A stretch of 64,000 bases of DNA from Pelotomaculum terephthalicicum JT (GTDB taxonomy: Bacteria > Bacillota > Desulfotomaculia > Desulfotomaculales > Pelotomaculaceae), in NCBI RefSeq assembly GCF_022410535.1, contig NZ_JAKNBL010000007.1:62001-126000 (forward strand). Reading direction: 5' to 3'. Under the pieces are notes generated by a model, which saw only the letters and a list, made by a program, of their open reading frames with translations, was not told the DNA's origin and did no database searches. The translations under genes were made by a program, and so were the position numbers. Shown piece after piece: positions 27,621 to 39,193 of the stretch. Every line of letters starts with the position of its first letter. Position 1 is the first letter of the stretch.

Positions 27621-27670
27621 CCTCCCAAATCAGTCGTCTGACGTCAGACGTCAGACGTCAGAATTAATTA
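27621..27670. repeat. Dispersed intergenic repeat, copy B (gatA-gatB gap)
   Basis: Tandem TCAGACG units (GTCGTCTGACGTCAGACG and on) start at the gatB SD. The first 20 nt match copy A beside the hslU SD almost exactly (CCTCCCAAATCAGTCGTCTG against CCTCCCATATCGGTCGTCTG). It is self-complementary around GACGTC. Confidence 0.7.
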
Positions 27671-27682
27671 AATTATTTCAGG

Positions 27683-29140
27683 CTATAACTTTGGAAACTC
27701 CTTGTGGTAGTCGGTATTCTGCTCGAAGGTGTAAGCCACCCGGAGCAACGTTCCTTCGTCGAAATGCTTGCCCATCAGCTGCAGTCCGACCGGCATACCG
27801 TCCACAAAGCCACAAGGCAGCGAGATTCCCGGGATTCCGGCCAAATTGACCGATATGGTGCAAATGTCTGATAAATACATCTGCAGCGGATCGTCAACCT
27901 TTTCTCCGAAGCGGAAAGCCGGGGAAGGTGATGTAGGTGACAAGAGTACGTCATACTTTTCAAAAGCACGGTCAAAGTCTTGTTTGATCAACGTCCGCAC
28001 TTTCAGCGCTTTCAGGTAGTAGGCATCGTAATAACCTGCGGAAAGCGTGTAAGTGCCCAGCATAATCCGTCTTTTGACCTCAGGGCCAAAACCCTGGCTC
28101 CGGGACTTCATAAACATATCAATTACGTCTACGGCTTCTGCCGCCCGGAAACCATACCGCACACCATCGTAACGGGCCAGATTTGAACTGGCTTCAGCCG
28201 GCGCAATGATATAGTAAGTCGGCAAGGCATACTCGGTATGCGGCAAAGTGGTGTACTCCACCACCGCTCCCAGTGACTCCAACAACAGCATCGCTTTTTT
28301 AACGGCGATGCGCACCTCCGGCAAGATCCCTTCAGCCATGTATTCTTCAGGAACTCCTATTTTCAGGCCGCGCACGTCATTAATCAGAGAAGCGGCATAG
28401 TCAGGCACTTTATAGTTTGCCGAAGTGGAGTCCTTGGGGTCGTGTCCGCTGATAGCCTCAAGCATCAGGGCGCAGTCGGTCACGTCCCTGGCAAACGGTC
28501 CGATCTGATCCAAAGACGAGGCGAAGGCTATTAACCCATAGCGGGAAACCGACCCGTAAGTAGGCTTCATGCCAACCACACCGCAAAAAGAAGCCGGCTG
28601 GCGAATGGAGCCGCCCGTATCCGAGCCCAGGGCGCAAACCGCTTCACCGGCGCAAACGGCGGCTGCCGAGCCGCCGCTGGAACCACCGGGTACCCGCTCT
28701 GTATCCCATGGGTTTCTTGTAGTAAAAAAGGCTGAGTTTTCAGTGGATGAACCCATGGCGAACTCGTCCAAATTTGTCTTTCCCACCACAGTCGCGCCGG
28801 CGGCCTCAAGCTTTTTCACCACGGTAGCGCTGTAAGGCGGGATGAAGTTGGACAATATTTTCGAACTGGCGGTGGTACGCAAGCCGTCGGTGCACATATT
28901 ATCCTTTATAGCGAGGGGAATGCCGGAAAGCGGGGTAATTGCCTCACCATCGCGGATCTGCCTGTCCACCGCGCGGGCGCTCTCAAGTGCACTTTCTTTT
29001 GTTCTGGTAATATAGGCACCAATTTTATCCTCAACGTTTTCGATCCGATCAAATACAGCAATGTTCAATTCTTCCGCTGATATTTCTTTTTTTATTAAAA
29101 GATCATGCAATTCATGGGCTGTTAGCCGGTAAAGCTGCAA
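27683..29140 (-). CDS. gatA: Asp-tRNA(Asn)/Glu-tRNA(Gln) amidotransferase subunit A
   Basis: Amidase subunit that releases ammonia from glutamine for GatB. The amidase signature [36 protein letters not shown] carries the Ser-cisSer pair. The catalytic Lys lies in IPLAIKDNM. At 485 aa it is the usual length. TTG at 29140 follows AGGAGGTG with 7-nt spacing. It lies 21 nt after gatC and 69 nt before gatB, all one operon. Such organisms usually make Gln-tRNA (and sometimes Asn-tRNA) only indirectly. Confidence 0.97.
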   Translation of the reverse strand: MQLYRLTAHELHDLLIKKEISAEELNIAVFDRIENVEDKIGAYITRTKESALESARAVDRQIRDGEAITPLSGIPLAIKDNMCTDGLRTTASSKILSNFIPPYSATVVKKLEAAGATVVGKTNLDEFAMGSSTENSAFFTTRNPWDTERVPGGSSGGSAAAVCAGEAVCALGSDTGGSIRQPASFCGVVGMKPTYGSVSRYGLIAFASSLDQIGPFARDVTDCALMLEAISGHDPKDSTSANYKVPDYAASLINDVRGLKIGVPEEYMAEGILPEVRIAVKKAMLLLESLGAVVEYTTLPHTEYALPTYYIIAPAEASSNLARYDGVRYGFRAAEAVDVIDMFMKSRSQGFGPEVKRRIMLGTYTLSAGYYDAYYLKALKVRTLIKQDFDRAFEKYDVLLSPTSPSPAFRFGEKVDDPLQMYLSDICTISVNLAGIPGISLPCGFVDGMPVGLQLMGKHFDEGTLLRVAYTFEQNTDYHKEFPKL

Positions 29141-29161
29141 TTATCAACACCTCCTGAACAA

Positions 29162-29443
29162 CTAGACAATTTTGGGCACCTTGAAATAGTTTTCCTCCCG
29201 GTCAGGACAGTTCGACAACGCGTCTTCGCGGGGCATATGCTGTCCTACTAGATCTTCACGGTAAACATTCTGCAGGGGCAGGACGTGCGCCGTAGGCTGC
29301 ACATTTTCAGTATTGAGACGCTCCAGGGACCGGAAATGCTCCAGTATGTCGTTAAGCTGCCTGGTAAACATCTCCTTTTCTTCAGCGGTCAATTCCAGCC
29401 GGCCTAAAAGAGCGACATGGTCAACATCTTTTACAGTAATCAA
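29162..29443 (-). CDS. gatC: Asp-tRNA(Asn)/Glu-tRNA(Gln) amidotransferase subunit C
   Basis: Small linker subunit that stabilises GatA and GatB. The 93 residues read ITVKDVDHVALLGRLELTAEEKE, QLNDILEHFRSLERLNTENVQPTAHV, then REDLVGQHMPREDALSNCPDREENYFKVPKIV, the classic GatC pattern. The start is TTG at 29443, with AGAAGGTGG close upstream. First gene of gatCAB, with its own promoter at 29477-29506. Confidence 0.96.
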   Translation of the reverse strand: MITVKDVDHVALLGRLELTAEEKEMFTRQLNDILEHFRSLERLNTENVQPTAHVLPLQNVYREDLVGQHMPREDALSNCPDREENYFKVPKIV

Positions 29444-29476
29444 GAATCCACCTTCTTTCTAATATGAACCTACAAC

Positions 29477-29506
29477 ATTATACCAATATGTGCAATAATC
29501 GTGCAA
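29477..29506 (-). promoter_or_regulatory. Promoter of the gatCAB operon
   Basis: On the minus strand TGGTATAAT (extended -10; TATAAT at 29477-29482) has a TTGCAC -35 box (29501-29506) 18 nt upstream. It starts transcription about 25 nt before the gatC leader SD, in the ligA-gatC gap. Confidence 0.6.
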
Positions 29507-29570
29507 GTTTGAGCACTTTTTAGATTTTCTGGTATATCCCGCACGTATGGTCTTACATAACTTTGATAAT

Positions 29571-32559
<2,989 letters not shown>

Positions 32560-32670
32560 AGCTCCTCCAGTGCATCAATACTTATATTATTGCCAAAAGC
32601 CACCTTATCCATAATTATACAATTTCATTTTATCATAGATAATAAATTCTGTGCTTGATTTATTTAAGTA

Positions 32671-32738
32671 GTCAGGAGTCAGCATTCAGAGAATTCCAAG
32701 ACAATAAGCCATTCCCATTCTGACTCCTGACTTCTGAT
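32671..32738. repeat. Dispersed intergenic repeat, copy D (amj-pcrA gap)
   Basis: A 12-bp perfect inverted repeat, GTCAGGAGTCAG (32671-32682) and CTGACTCCTGAC (32720-32731), encloses a 37-nt core containing GACAATAAGCC, the equivalent of GATAAACC in copies A and F. It sits a few bases past the pcrA stop and could also work as a terminator-like hairpin for pcrA, but lacks a U-tract. Confidence 0.7.
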
Positions 32739-32742
32739 TATT

Positions 32743-34947
32743 CTAATTTACTATTTCCAACGGAGCGTACCGGGCCATTAAATCTTTTATACCCTCCCCG
32801 TCAAAGGCCACTTTAAAAACGGCTTCTTCACCGTCACCTTGAATTCCCACAATAGTACCGATGCCCCATTTTTTATGTTTGACTTTGTCACCCATTGCCA
32901 ATTGTCCAGCGGTGTTTAAATTCCGGCTCTCCTTTGGCTTGACAAGCGGGGCGCCGGCAAAACCTGAGCGGGGGGTCTTTTGTCGCCATTCATTCTTATC
33001 CATGAACTCACCCCCGTTGATCCGGTCATCCCTGTTCAACAAATGCGGCGGTATTTCTTCAAGAAAACGTGACGGCTGGCTATATTTTACGGCTCCGTAG
33101 ATATTTCGCTTCCAGCAGCGGGTCAGATAAAGCCGCTCCATGGCCCTGGTTATACCCACATAGCAAAGCCGCCGCTCCTCTTCCAACTCATCTGGCTCCG
33201 TCAAGGCGCGGGAGTGGGGGAAAATTCCTTCTTCCATGCCGGTGATAAAAACCACCGGAAATTCAAGCCCCTTCGCGCTATGCAGCGTCATCAGCGCCAC
33301 CTGATCAGTATCTTGATCATATTTATCAATGTCGGTAACTAAGGCGACATTTTCCAGAAACCCCTGCAGATTGTTATCATCAGCCCCACGGTCATATTCA
33401 CCGGTAGCGGACAACAGTTCATCAAGGTTTTCCAACCTGGTTCGCGCCTCTACCGTATTTTCTGCCAGCAGTTCCTGCCGGTAGCCCGTTTGCTCCATCA
33501 CCGCCCGCGTCAGCTCGGTAACGCTCATTATCGATGACTGTTCAGAAAAGTACCTGATTAACTCCCCCAGTTCCTTCCCTTTATCGCGAACCTTGCCCGA
33601 CAGTCCGGGGATTTCACCCACCCTTGCGAGTGCCGCAACCGGGCCGATGTTCAACTCCCTGGCAAAAGCAATAATCTTACTAAAAGACGCTTGCCCGATA
33701 CCTCGCTTGGGCACGTTGATAATCCGGGCAAGTCCGACTGAATCGAAATGGTTGAGAATCACCCTGAGATAAGCCATGATGTCTTTAATTTCCTTGCGGT
33801 CATAAAATTTTAATCCACCAATGATAGTATACGGCAGGCCTGTCCGCACAAATATTTCTTCAATTACCCGGGATTGGGCATGGGTGCGGAAAAGCACGGC
33901 AAAATCTTTATAATTCCTGTTTTCCCGGTCTCTCGCATAAAGAATTTGTCCGGCCACGAAATCAGCTTCATCACGCTCGTCCATACCGCAGCTGGCTACC
34001 AGCGGCGCGCCTGCGCCGAGGGCCGTCCACAGGCGCTTTTCTTTGCGGTCAGGGTTGTTGCGGATAATCTCGTTGGCAGCTTCCAGGATAGAACTTGTGG
34101 AACGGTAGTTCTGTTCCAAGGTAATTACCCGGGCATCAGGATAGTCTCTTTCAAAGCTCATAATATTTTTAATATCCGCCCCCCGCCAGCCGTAAATCCC
34201 CTGGTCCGGGTCGCCTACCACAAACAAGTTCCGGTGAGTCCCGGCCATCAGGTTCACCAGCACATACTGGGCGTGGTTGGTATCCTGGTATTCATCAACC
34301 AGGATGTAGCGGAACCGCTCCTGATAATAAGCCAAAACCTGCGGGTAACTCTGGAACAACCTGACCGTAAAAAAGATTAAATCGTCAAAATCAACGGCGT
34401 TGTTGCGGCGGAGTTTCTCCGCGTATAGATAATATACCTCGGAAACCTTTTTACTGAAGGGATTGATCGCCTGGCGCTCAAAATCGGTAGCATCAACCAA
34501 CTGATTCTTGGCCTGGGACACAGACCAGGCCACCGACCGGGGCGGGTATTTTTTATCGTCCAGATTCAGCTCCTTAAGACATTCCTTGATTACAGTCAAC
34601 TGGTCGTCCGCGTCATAAATCACAAAATTCCGGTCCCGCCCGAAAAATTCCTCCTGGCGTCGCAAAATGCGCACACAAGCGGCGTGGAAAGTGCAGATCC
34701 ACAAGTCGCGGGCTATATCCGGAACCATGGAGTTGATTCGTTCCCTCATCTCCTGGGCGGCTTTATTGGTAAAGGTTATTGCCAGAATATGGCGCGGCCG
34801 GATCCGTTTTTCCTTTAAAAGGTATGCCACCCTGCTGGTCAGCACCCTGGTTTTTCCGCTCCCCGCTCCGGCTAATACCAAAAGCGGACCGTCCCCGCCG
34901 GTCACGGCTTCAACCTGAGGAGGATTCAAATTAGCGATAAGATCCAT
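32743..34947 (-). CDS. pcrA: ATP-dependent DNA helicase PcrA
   Basis: UvrD/Rep-family SF1 3'-5' helicase for repair and rolling-circle replication. Walker A is LAGAGSGKTRVLTSR (about residues 24-38). Other motifs: TFTNKAAQEMRERI (Ia), DEYQDTN (II), VGDPDQGIYGWRGAD (III), LEQNYRS (IV), TLHSAKGLEFPVVF (V) and EEERRLCYVGITRAM (VI). The C-terminal region ends with the GDKVKHKKWGIGTIVGI Tudor-like domain that binds RNA polymerase. At 734 aa it is the normal length. ATG at 34947 follows AAAGGGA. Upstream of amj and ligA. Confidence 0.97.
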   Translation of the reverse strand: MDLIANLNPPQVEAVTGGDGPLLVLAGAGSGKTRVLTSRVAYLLKEKRIRPRHILAITFTNKAAQEMRERINSMVPDIARDLWICTFHAACVRILRRQEEFFGRDRNFVIYDADDQLTVIKECLKELNLDDKKYPPRSVAWSVSQAKNQLVDATDFERQAINPFSKKVSEVYYLYAEKLRRNNAVDFDDLIFFTVRLFQSYPQVLAYYQERFRYILVDEYQDTNHAQYVLVNLMAGTHRNLFVVGDPDQGIYGWRGADIKNIMSFERDYPDARVITLEQNYRSTSSILEAANEIIRNNPDRKEKRLWTALGAGAPLVASCGMDERDEADFVAGQILYARDRENRNYKDFAVLFRTHAQSRVIEEIFVRTGLPYTIIGGLKFYDRKEIKDIMAYLRVILNHFDSVGLARIINVPKRGIGQASFSKIIAFARELNIGPVAALARVGEIPGLSGKVRDKGKELGELIRYFSEQSSIMSVTELTRAVMEQTGYRQELLAENTVEARTRLENLDELLSATGEYDRGADDNNLQGFLENVALVTDIDKYDQDTDQVALMTLHSAKGLEFPVVFITGMEEGIFPHSRALTEPDELEEERRLCYVGITRAMERLYLTRCWKRNIYGAVKYSQPSRFLEEIPPHLLNRDDRINGGEFMDKNEWRQKTPRSGFAGAPLVKPKESRNLNTAGQLAMGDKVKHKKWGIGTIVGIQGDGEEAVFKVAFDGEGIKDLMARYAPLEIVN

Positions 34948-35138
34948 ATATAATCCCTTTCTAAAAATAATTAATAACGTTATGGAATTGTTATTATAAT
35001 CCTATACCGTTCTTTAGATTAGGGCAACCATAAATGTCCGTAAAAAGCCTTTCGCTGCCCGTTTTCATGAGTACCCGCTTGATCAATTCCTGCTGAGTGC
35101 TAAAATGTAAGGTAATATGCTGGACAGAGGTGAGGTTT

Positions 35139-37052
35139 TTGCTGAGAGTAGCTTTAGGCCAAATGGAAGTAATACCCGGAAGACCGGATCTAAATACCCG
35201 GACAATGCTGAAGATGTTGGCAGAAGCACGTGGGCGGCAGGCCCAGATTGCTATATTTCCGGAAATGTGCATCCCCGGTTATCTGATTGGTGACACCTGG
35301 GAACAACAAGCCTTTCTCCGGGACTGCGAAAGACATGGCCGCATGATCACAGAAGCTTCCGCCGGCTTATGCGTTTTATTCGGCAATGTGGGAATAGATT
35401 GGAGCAAAACCGGCGACGACGGCAGAGTGCGCAAGTACAACGCGTTCTTTATCGCGCAAAACGGCAAACTGCGTGGTGATGAGAATTTCCCCTACCCTTT
35501 CCGGATCAAAACATTACAACCAAATTACAGGGAATTTGATGACACCCGACATTTCTACAGTCTGCGCAAGCTGGCCCCGGAACTGGGGAAAAGCGTCGAG
35601 GACATGCTTCAACCGGTGCGTCTGAACATAGCCGGGGAGTCTGTCAATATTGGATGCATTCTTTGCGAAGACGGTTGGAGCGAGGACTACAGCGTTAAAA
35701 CCATAGCGTCTGTTCACCGGAATGGACCGGTGCACCTGTTTGTGAACATCTCCGCCTCGCCGTTCACCCTGGGCAAAAACAACAAACGCAACCGGGTCTT
35801 TGCTAAACAGGTTGAAAGCACCGGGGTTCCTTTGATTTATGTGAATAACGTGGGCACGCAGAATAACGGCAAAACCGTTTATACTTTTGACGGTTTCAGC
35901 ACTATATATAACGGTAAGGGAGAAATAATCGACTATTGCCCTCCTTTCACCCAAACGTTGAAATGCATTGACCTGGACTTAACCCAAAAGGGAGAAGACC
36001 ATTCTCCGGTCACAGTGCCGGACGACCAGGGCATGGACAGTGTTTATCAAGCTCTTAATTACGGCATAGACAAATTCACACGTTCAATAGGCATGGAAAA
36101 AGTGGTGATCGGCGCTTCGGGCGGCATCGACTCGGCTGTCAGCGCCGCTTTGTATACGCAGGTGCTGGGACCGGAGAATATATTACTCGTAAATATGCCA
36201 AGCATATACAACTCCGCGACCACCAAGGACTTGGCCGCTAAACTGGCCCGGAATTTAAGCTGTCAGTATACCGTTATGCCTATTCAAGAATCAGTCGATT
36301 ATACGATCAAACAAATCAGCCATACTCCGGTAGTCGACCTGAAAAACGGCCGTCAATTCAACCTTACAGTCACTCCTTTCGCGGCTGAAAATATCCAGGC
36401 CCGCGACCGTTCAGCCCGGGTTCTGGCCGGGCTGGCGGCGGCCTTTGGCGGCGGTTTCGTCTGCAATGCCAATAAGAGTGAAATGACCGTGGGTTACTCC
36501 ACGCTATACGGGGATCTGGCCGGCTTCCTGGCGGCTCTGGCCGATCTTTGGAAACATCAGGTCTACGCTCTGGCCGGTTATTTAAATGAACATGTATACG
36601 AGAGGGAAGTCATCCCCCAAAAAACTATCGATATCGTTCCCAGCGCGGAACTTTCCTTTGAGCAAGCCGTGGAACAGGGCAAGGGCGACCCGATTTTTTA
36701 TCCGTACCATGATTACTTGTTTCATGCTTTTATGGAAGCTTGGAACAGGTCGGCGCCTGAAGATATCCTGGATTGGTACAGGCAGGGTATCCTCGAAGAA
36801 AAAATCGGCTGTCAGCCCGGCCTGGCCAAACAGCTTTTCCCCAGCGTCCGCGAGTTTATCGCCGACCTGGAGCGCTGGTGGAAACTATATACCGGCATGG
36901 CTGTCGCCAAAAGAATTCAAGCCCCGCCGGTCCTCGCGATAAGCCGGAGAGCCTATGGATTCGACCACCGCGAGGCGCAAAACGGGCTTTTAAACACTGC
37001 CCGGTACTATGAGTTGAAAGAACAGCTCTTGAATACACTGAAAAAAGACTAA
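35139..37052 (+). CDS. nadE: Glutamine-dependent NAD+ synthetase
   Basis: Makes NAD+ from deamido-NAD with ammonia from glutamine. The N-terminal nitrilase-like glutaminase (residues about 1-290) shows RVALGQMEVIPG, IFPEMCIPGY (catalytic Glu) and ILCEDGWSEDY (catalytic Cys). The C-terminal synthetase has GASGGIDSAVSAALY (P-loop SGGxDS), GLAAAFGGGFVCNANKSE and YSTLYGDLAGFLAALADLWK. The frame is open from 35097, but the AGAGGTGAGG SD lies just upstream of TTG 35139, which gives the family-like MLRVALGQME (637 aa). It lies divergent from pcrA and before asnB on the same strand. Confidence 0.94.
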   Translation: MLRVALGQMEVIPGRPDLNTRTMLKMLAEARGRQAQIAIFPEMCIPGYLIGDTWEQQAFLRDCERHGRMITEASAGLCVLFGNVGIDWSKTGDDGRVRKYNAFFIAQNGKLRGDENFPYPFRIKTLQPNYREFDDTRHFYSLRKLAPELGKSVEDMLQPVRLNIAGESVNIGCILCEDGWSEDYSVKTIASVHRNGPVHLFVNISASPFTLGKNNKRNRVFAKQVESTGVPLIYVNNVGTQNNGKTVYTFDGFSTIYNGKGEIIDYCPPFTQTLKCIDLDLTQKGEDHSPVTVPDDQGMDSVYQALNYGIDKFTRSIGMEKVVIGASGGIDSAVSAALYTQVLGPENILLVNMPSIYNSATTKDLAAKLARNLSCQYTVMPIQESVDYTIKQISHTPVVDLKNGRQFNLTVTPFAAENIQARDRSARVLAGLAAAFGGGFVCNANKSEMTVGYSTLYGDLAGFLAALADLWKHQVYALAGYLNEHVYEREVIPQKTIDIVPSAELSFEQAVEQGKGDPIFYPYHDYLFHAFMEAWNRSAPEDILDWYRQGILEEKIGCQPGLAKQLFPSVREFIADLERWWKLYTGMAVAKRIQAPPVLAISRRAYGFDHREAQNGLLNTARYYELKEQLLNTLKKD

Positions 37053-37074
37053 CTTAATAGCACATTAAAAATTG

Positions 37075-37119
37075 GCCCGAATATATTATTGTTGTACGAC
37101 AACAATATGAAGCTCGGGC
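37075..37119 (+). promoter_or_regulatory. Long hairpin in the nadE-asnB gap
   Basis: An inner 9-bp perfect stem TATTGTTGT/ACAACAATA with a 3-nt loop (37087-37107) and an outer 6-bp stem GCCCGA/TCGGGC (37075-37080 with 37114-37119). No U-tract follows. It may end nadE in combination with the element at 37131, be part of an asnB leader, or be an operator; the sequence does not decide. Confidence 0.45.
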
Positions 37120-37130
37120 AACGGCGCCGT

Positions 37131-37159
37131 GAGTAATTCAGTACTCCGCGCGCTTTTTT
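37131..37159 (+). terminator. Terminator-like element before asnB
   Basis: Stem GAGTA/TACTC (37131-37146) extended by GC-rich flanks, then six T (37154-37159). It lies about 85 nt before the asnB start, so it either ends nadE or attenuates asnB. Confidence 0.4.
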
Positions 37160-37245
37160 ATTTTACAGCCCGTTTTCCGTCGTTTAATAACTTAAAGAGC
37201 ATTGATTTACAAGGTTCCAAGAATAAAAAGGAGCGTGAAAGCCTG

Positions 37246-39093
37246 ATGTGCGGCATTACAGGTTGGATAGACTGGGAAAAGGATCTAAATCAACAGCGCC
37301 ACACTCTGGAATCAATGATTGAAACATTGGCCTACCGCGGGCCGGACGCCTCAGGAGTGTGGCTTTCGACACGCGCGGCTTTAGGCCACCGCCGGCTGGT
37401 CGTGGTTGATCCGGCGGGCGGCGGACAACCGATGACCCGCCGGCGCGGGGCTCACACATACACGATCACCTATAACGGCGAGTTGTACAACACGCTAGAT
37501 TTGCGGCGGGAACTGGAAACACGCGGCTATAATTTCCTTACCCAAAACTCAGACACCGAAGCGCTCCTGTTCGCTTTCATGGAGTGGGGCGCGGCTTGCG
37601 TGGAACGTTTTAACGGTATTTTCGCGTTTGCGATTTGGAGTGAATCCGACCAGACCCTCTTTCTCGCCCGTGACCGTCTCGGCGTCAAACCATTATTTTA
37701 TACACAGCGCGGCAGCGCCTTTCTCTTCGGCTCCGAACTGAAAGCACTGCTTGCCCACCCGGCGGTCCGTCCCGAAGTGGGCGCGGAAGGCCTGGCCGAA
37801 ATTTTTGCCATGGGGCCGTCCCGCACACCGGGGCACGGAGTATTCCGCGGGGTTGCGGAACTGAGGCCGGGACACTGCCTGACTTATAACCGCGGCGGGA
37901 TTCATATAAGACAATACTGGGCGCTGGAAAGCCGGCTACACGAAGACGACTTGGACGCCACAACAGCTCACGTGCGCGAACTCTTTCAGGATACTGTTAA
38001 ACGCCAGCTTGTCGCGGACGTGCCGGTCTGCACCCTCCTGTCAGGCGGCCTCGACTCAAGCGCGATCACGGCGCTTGCCGCGGGAGCGTTCAAACAAGCC
38101 GGCCTCGAACCGCTTCACACTTATTCCGTAGACTATGTCGGCAACGACCATCATTTTCAACCAAACCGCTTTGAACCCGGCGCTGACGAACCGTGGGTGA
38201 GACGTGTTTCCGATTCCTTCGGCACGGTCCACCATAAAATTTTAATCGACACCCCTCAGTTGGCCGAAGCGCTAGGATCAGCCGTACGGGCTAACGACTT
38301 GCCCGGCATGGCCGACGTGGACTCCTCTCTTTATCTATTCTGCCATGAGATAAAAAAAGAAGCCACGGTCGCCCTGTCCGGTGAATCGGCGGATGAAATA
38401 TTCGGCGGGTATCCCTGGTTTCACAATGAAGAAGCGCTAGCGTCCGGAACGTTTCCCTGGATCAGCATGATACGGGACAGGGCCGGCTTGCTTTCACCCG
38501 AACTGGTTGAGCTGATCAAGCCTGAAGAATACGTGAACGAACGCTATCGCGACGCTTTGTCGGAAGTGCCCCGCCTCGCGGGTGAACCGCCTGCCGAAGC
38601 ACGCATACGCGAAATCTTTTACCTTTGTATAACACGATTCATGCCCACCCTGCTTGACCGCAAGGACCGTATGAGCATGTCAAACGGCCTTGAAGTGAGA
38701 GTGCCGTATTGCGACCACCGCCTGGCCGAATACGCCTGGAACATTCCCTGGGCCATGAAAACATGCGACGGAATGGCAAAAGGTATCCTGCGCCGGGCAC
38801 TCAAAGGCATTCTGCCCGATGATGTGCTCACACGGCGCAAGAGTCCATATCCGAAGACACATAACCCTTCCTACTTGACTGCTGTCAAGGATTGGGTCCT
38901 GCGCATCCTTGACGACCGCACCTCTCCCTTGCATCAGCTGGTGAACACCGGCAAACTCCGCTCCATGGCCCAGTCCGGCGATATGGTCTTCGACCGGCCG
39001 TGGTTCGGCCAGCTCATGCGCGGCCCCCAGCTTCTCGCTTACCTGGCCCAGGTTGATGTCTGGCTGCGTGAATACCGGGTTGCCGTCCGGTAA
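37246..39093 (+). CDS. asnB: Asparagine synthetase (glutamine-hydrolysing)
   Basis: Class II amidotransferase. The N-terminal Ntn glutaminase needs Cys immediately after Met, as in MCGITGWIDW here, which fixes the start at ATG 37246 although the frame is open from 37129. Other glutaminase marks are YRGPDASG, LGHRRLVVVD and YNGELYNT. The synthetase domain has LLSGGLDSSAITALA (P-loop) and LSGESADEIFGGYPWF. At 615 aa it is the usual length of the AsnB form. AAGGAG lies 12 nt upstream, a little far. It could supply asparagine or act on a cell-surface precursor, as some Firmicute AsnB do. Confidence 0.92.
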   Translation: MCGITGWIDWEKDLNQQRHTLESMIETLAYRGPDASGVWLSTRAALGHRRLVVVDPAGGGQPMTRRRGAHTYTITYNGELYNTLDLRRELETRGYNFLTQNSDTEALLFAFMEWGAACVERFNGIFAFAIWSESDQTLFLARDRLGVKPLFYTQRGSAFLFGSELKALLAHPAVRPEVGAEGLAEIFAMGPSRTPGHGVFRGVAELRPGHCLTYNRGGIHIRQYWALESRLHEDDLDATTAHVRELFQDTVKRQLVADVPVCTLLSGGLDSSAITALAAGAFKQAGLEPLHTYSVDYVGNDHHFQPNRFEPGADEPWVRRVSDSFGTVHHKILIDTPQLAEALGSAVRANDLPGMADVDSSLYLFCHEIKKEATVALSGESADEIFGGYPWFHNEEALASGTFPWISMIRDRAGLLSPELVELIKPEEYVNERYRDALSEVPRLAGEPPAEARIREIFYLCITRFMPTLLDRKDRMSMSNGLEVRVPYCDHRLAEYAWNIPWAMKTCDGMAKGILRRALKGILPDDVLTRRKSPYPKTHNPSYLTAVKDWVLRILDDRTSPLHQLVNTGKLRSMAQSGDMVFDRPWFGQLMRGPQLLAYLAQVDVWLREYRVAVR

Positions 39094-39131
39094 GAGTTAT
39101 ATCGGAAATATATTTGAAACAATTTGCTAAC

Positions 39132-39171
39132 GAAGCCCTCGAATCGCCTGCCGGCGGAAAACGAGGGCTTC
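39132..39171. terminator. Hairpin between convergent asnB and GH18 genes
   Basis: Arms GAAGCCCTCG (39132-39141) and CGAGGGCTTC (39162-39171) form a 10-bp perfect stem with an inner CGCC/GGCG stem. It is placed between two converging genes and is symmetric, so it probably serves both, though no long T-run is present. Confidence 0.6.
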
Positions 39172-39193
39172 TGAGTTCAGCTTCCCTATGGGT

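Noticed and set aside
27621-27670. Tandem TCAGACG units resembling a short CRISPR
   Set aside because: The units are contiguous, with no spacers and no cas genes; they belong to the dispersed repeat family.
37053-37245. T-box riboswitch before asnB
   Set aside because: No GGTGGTACCGCG-like T-box sequence or specifier loop arrangement was found.
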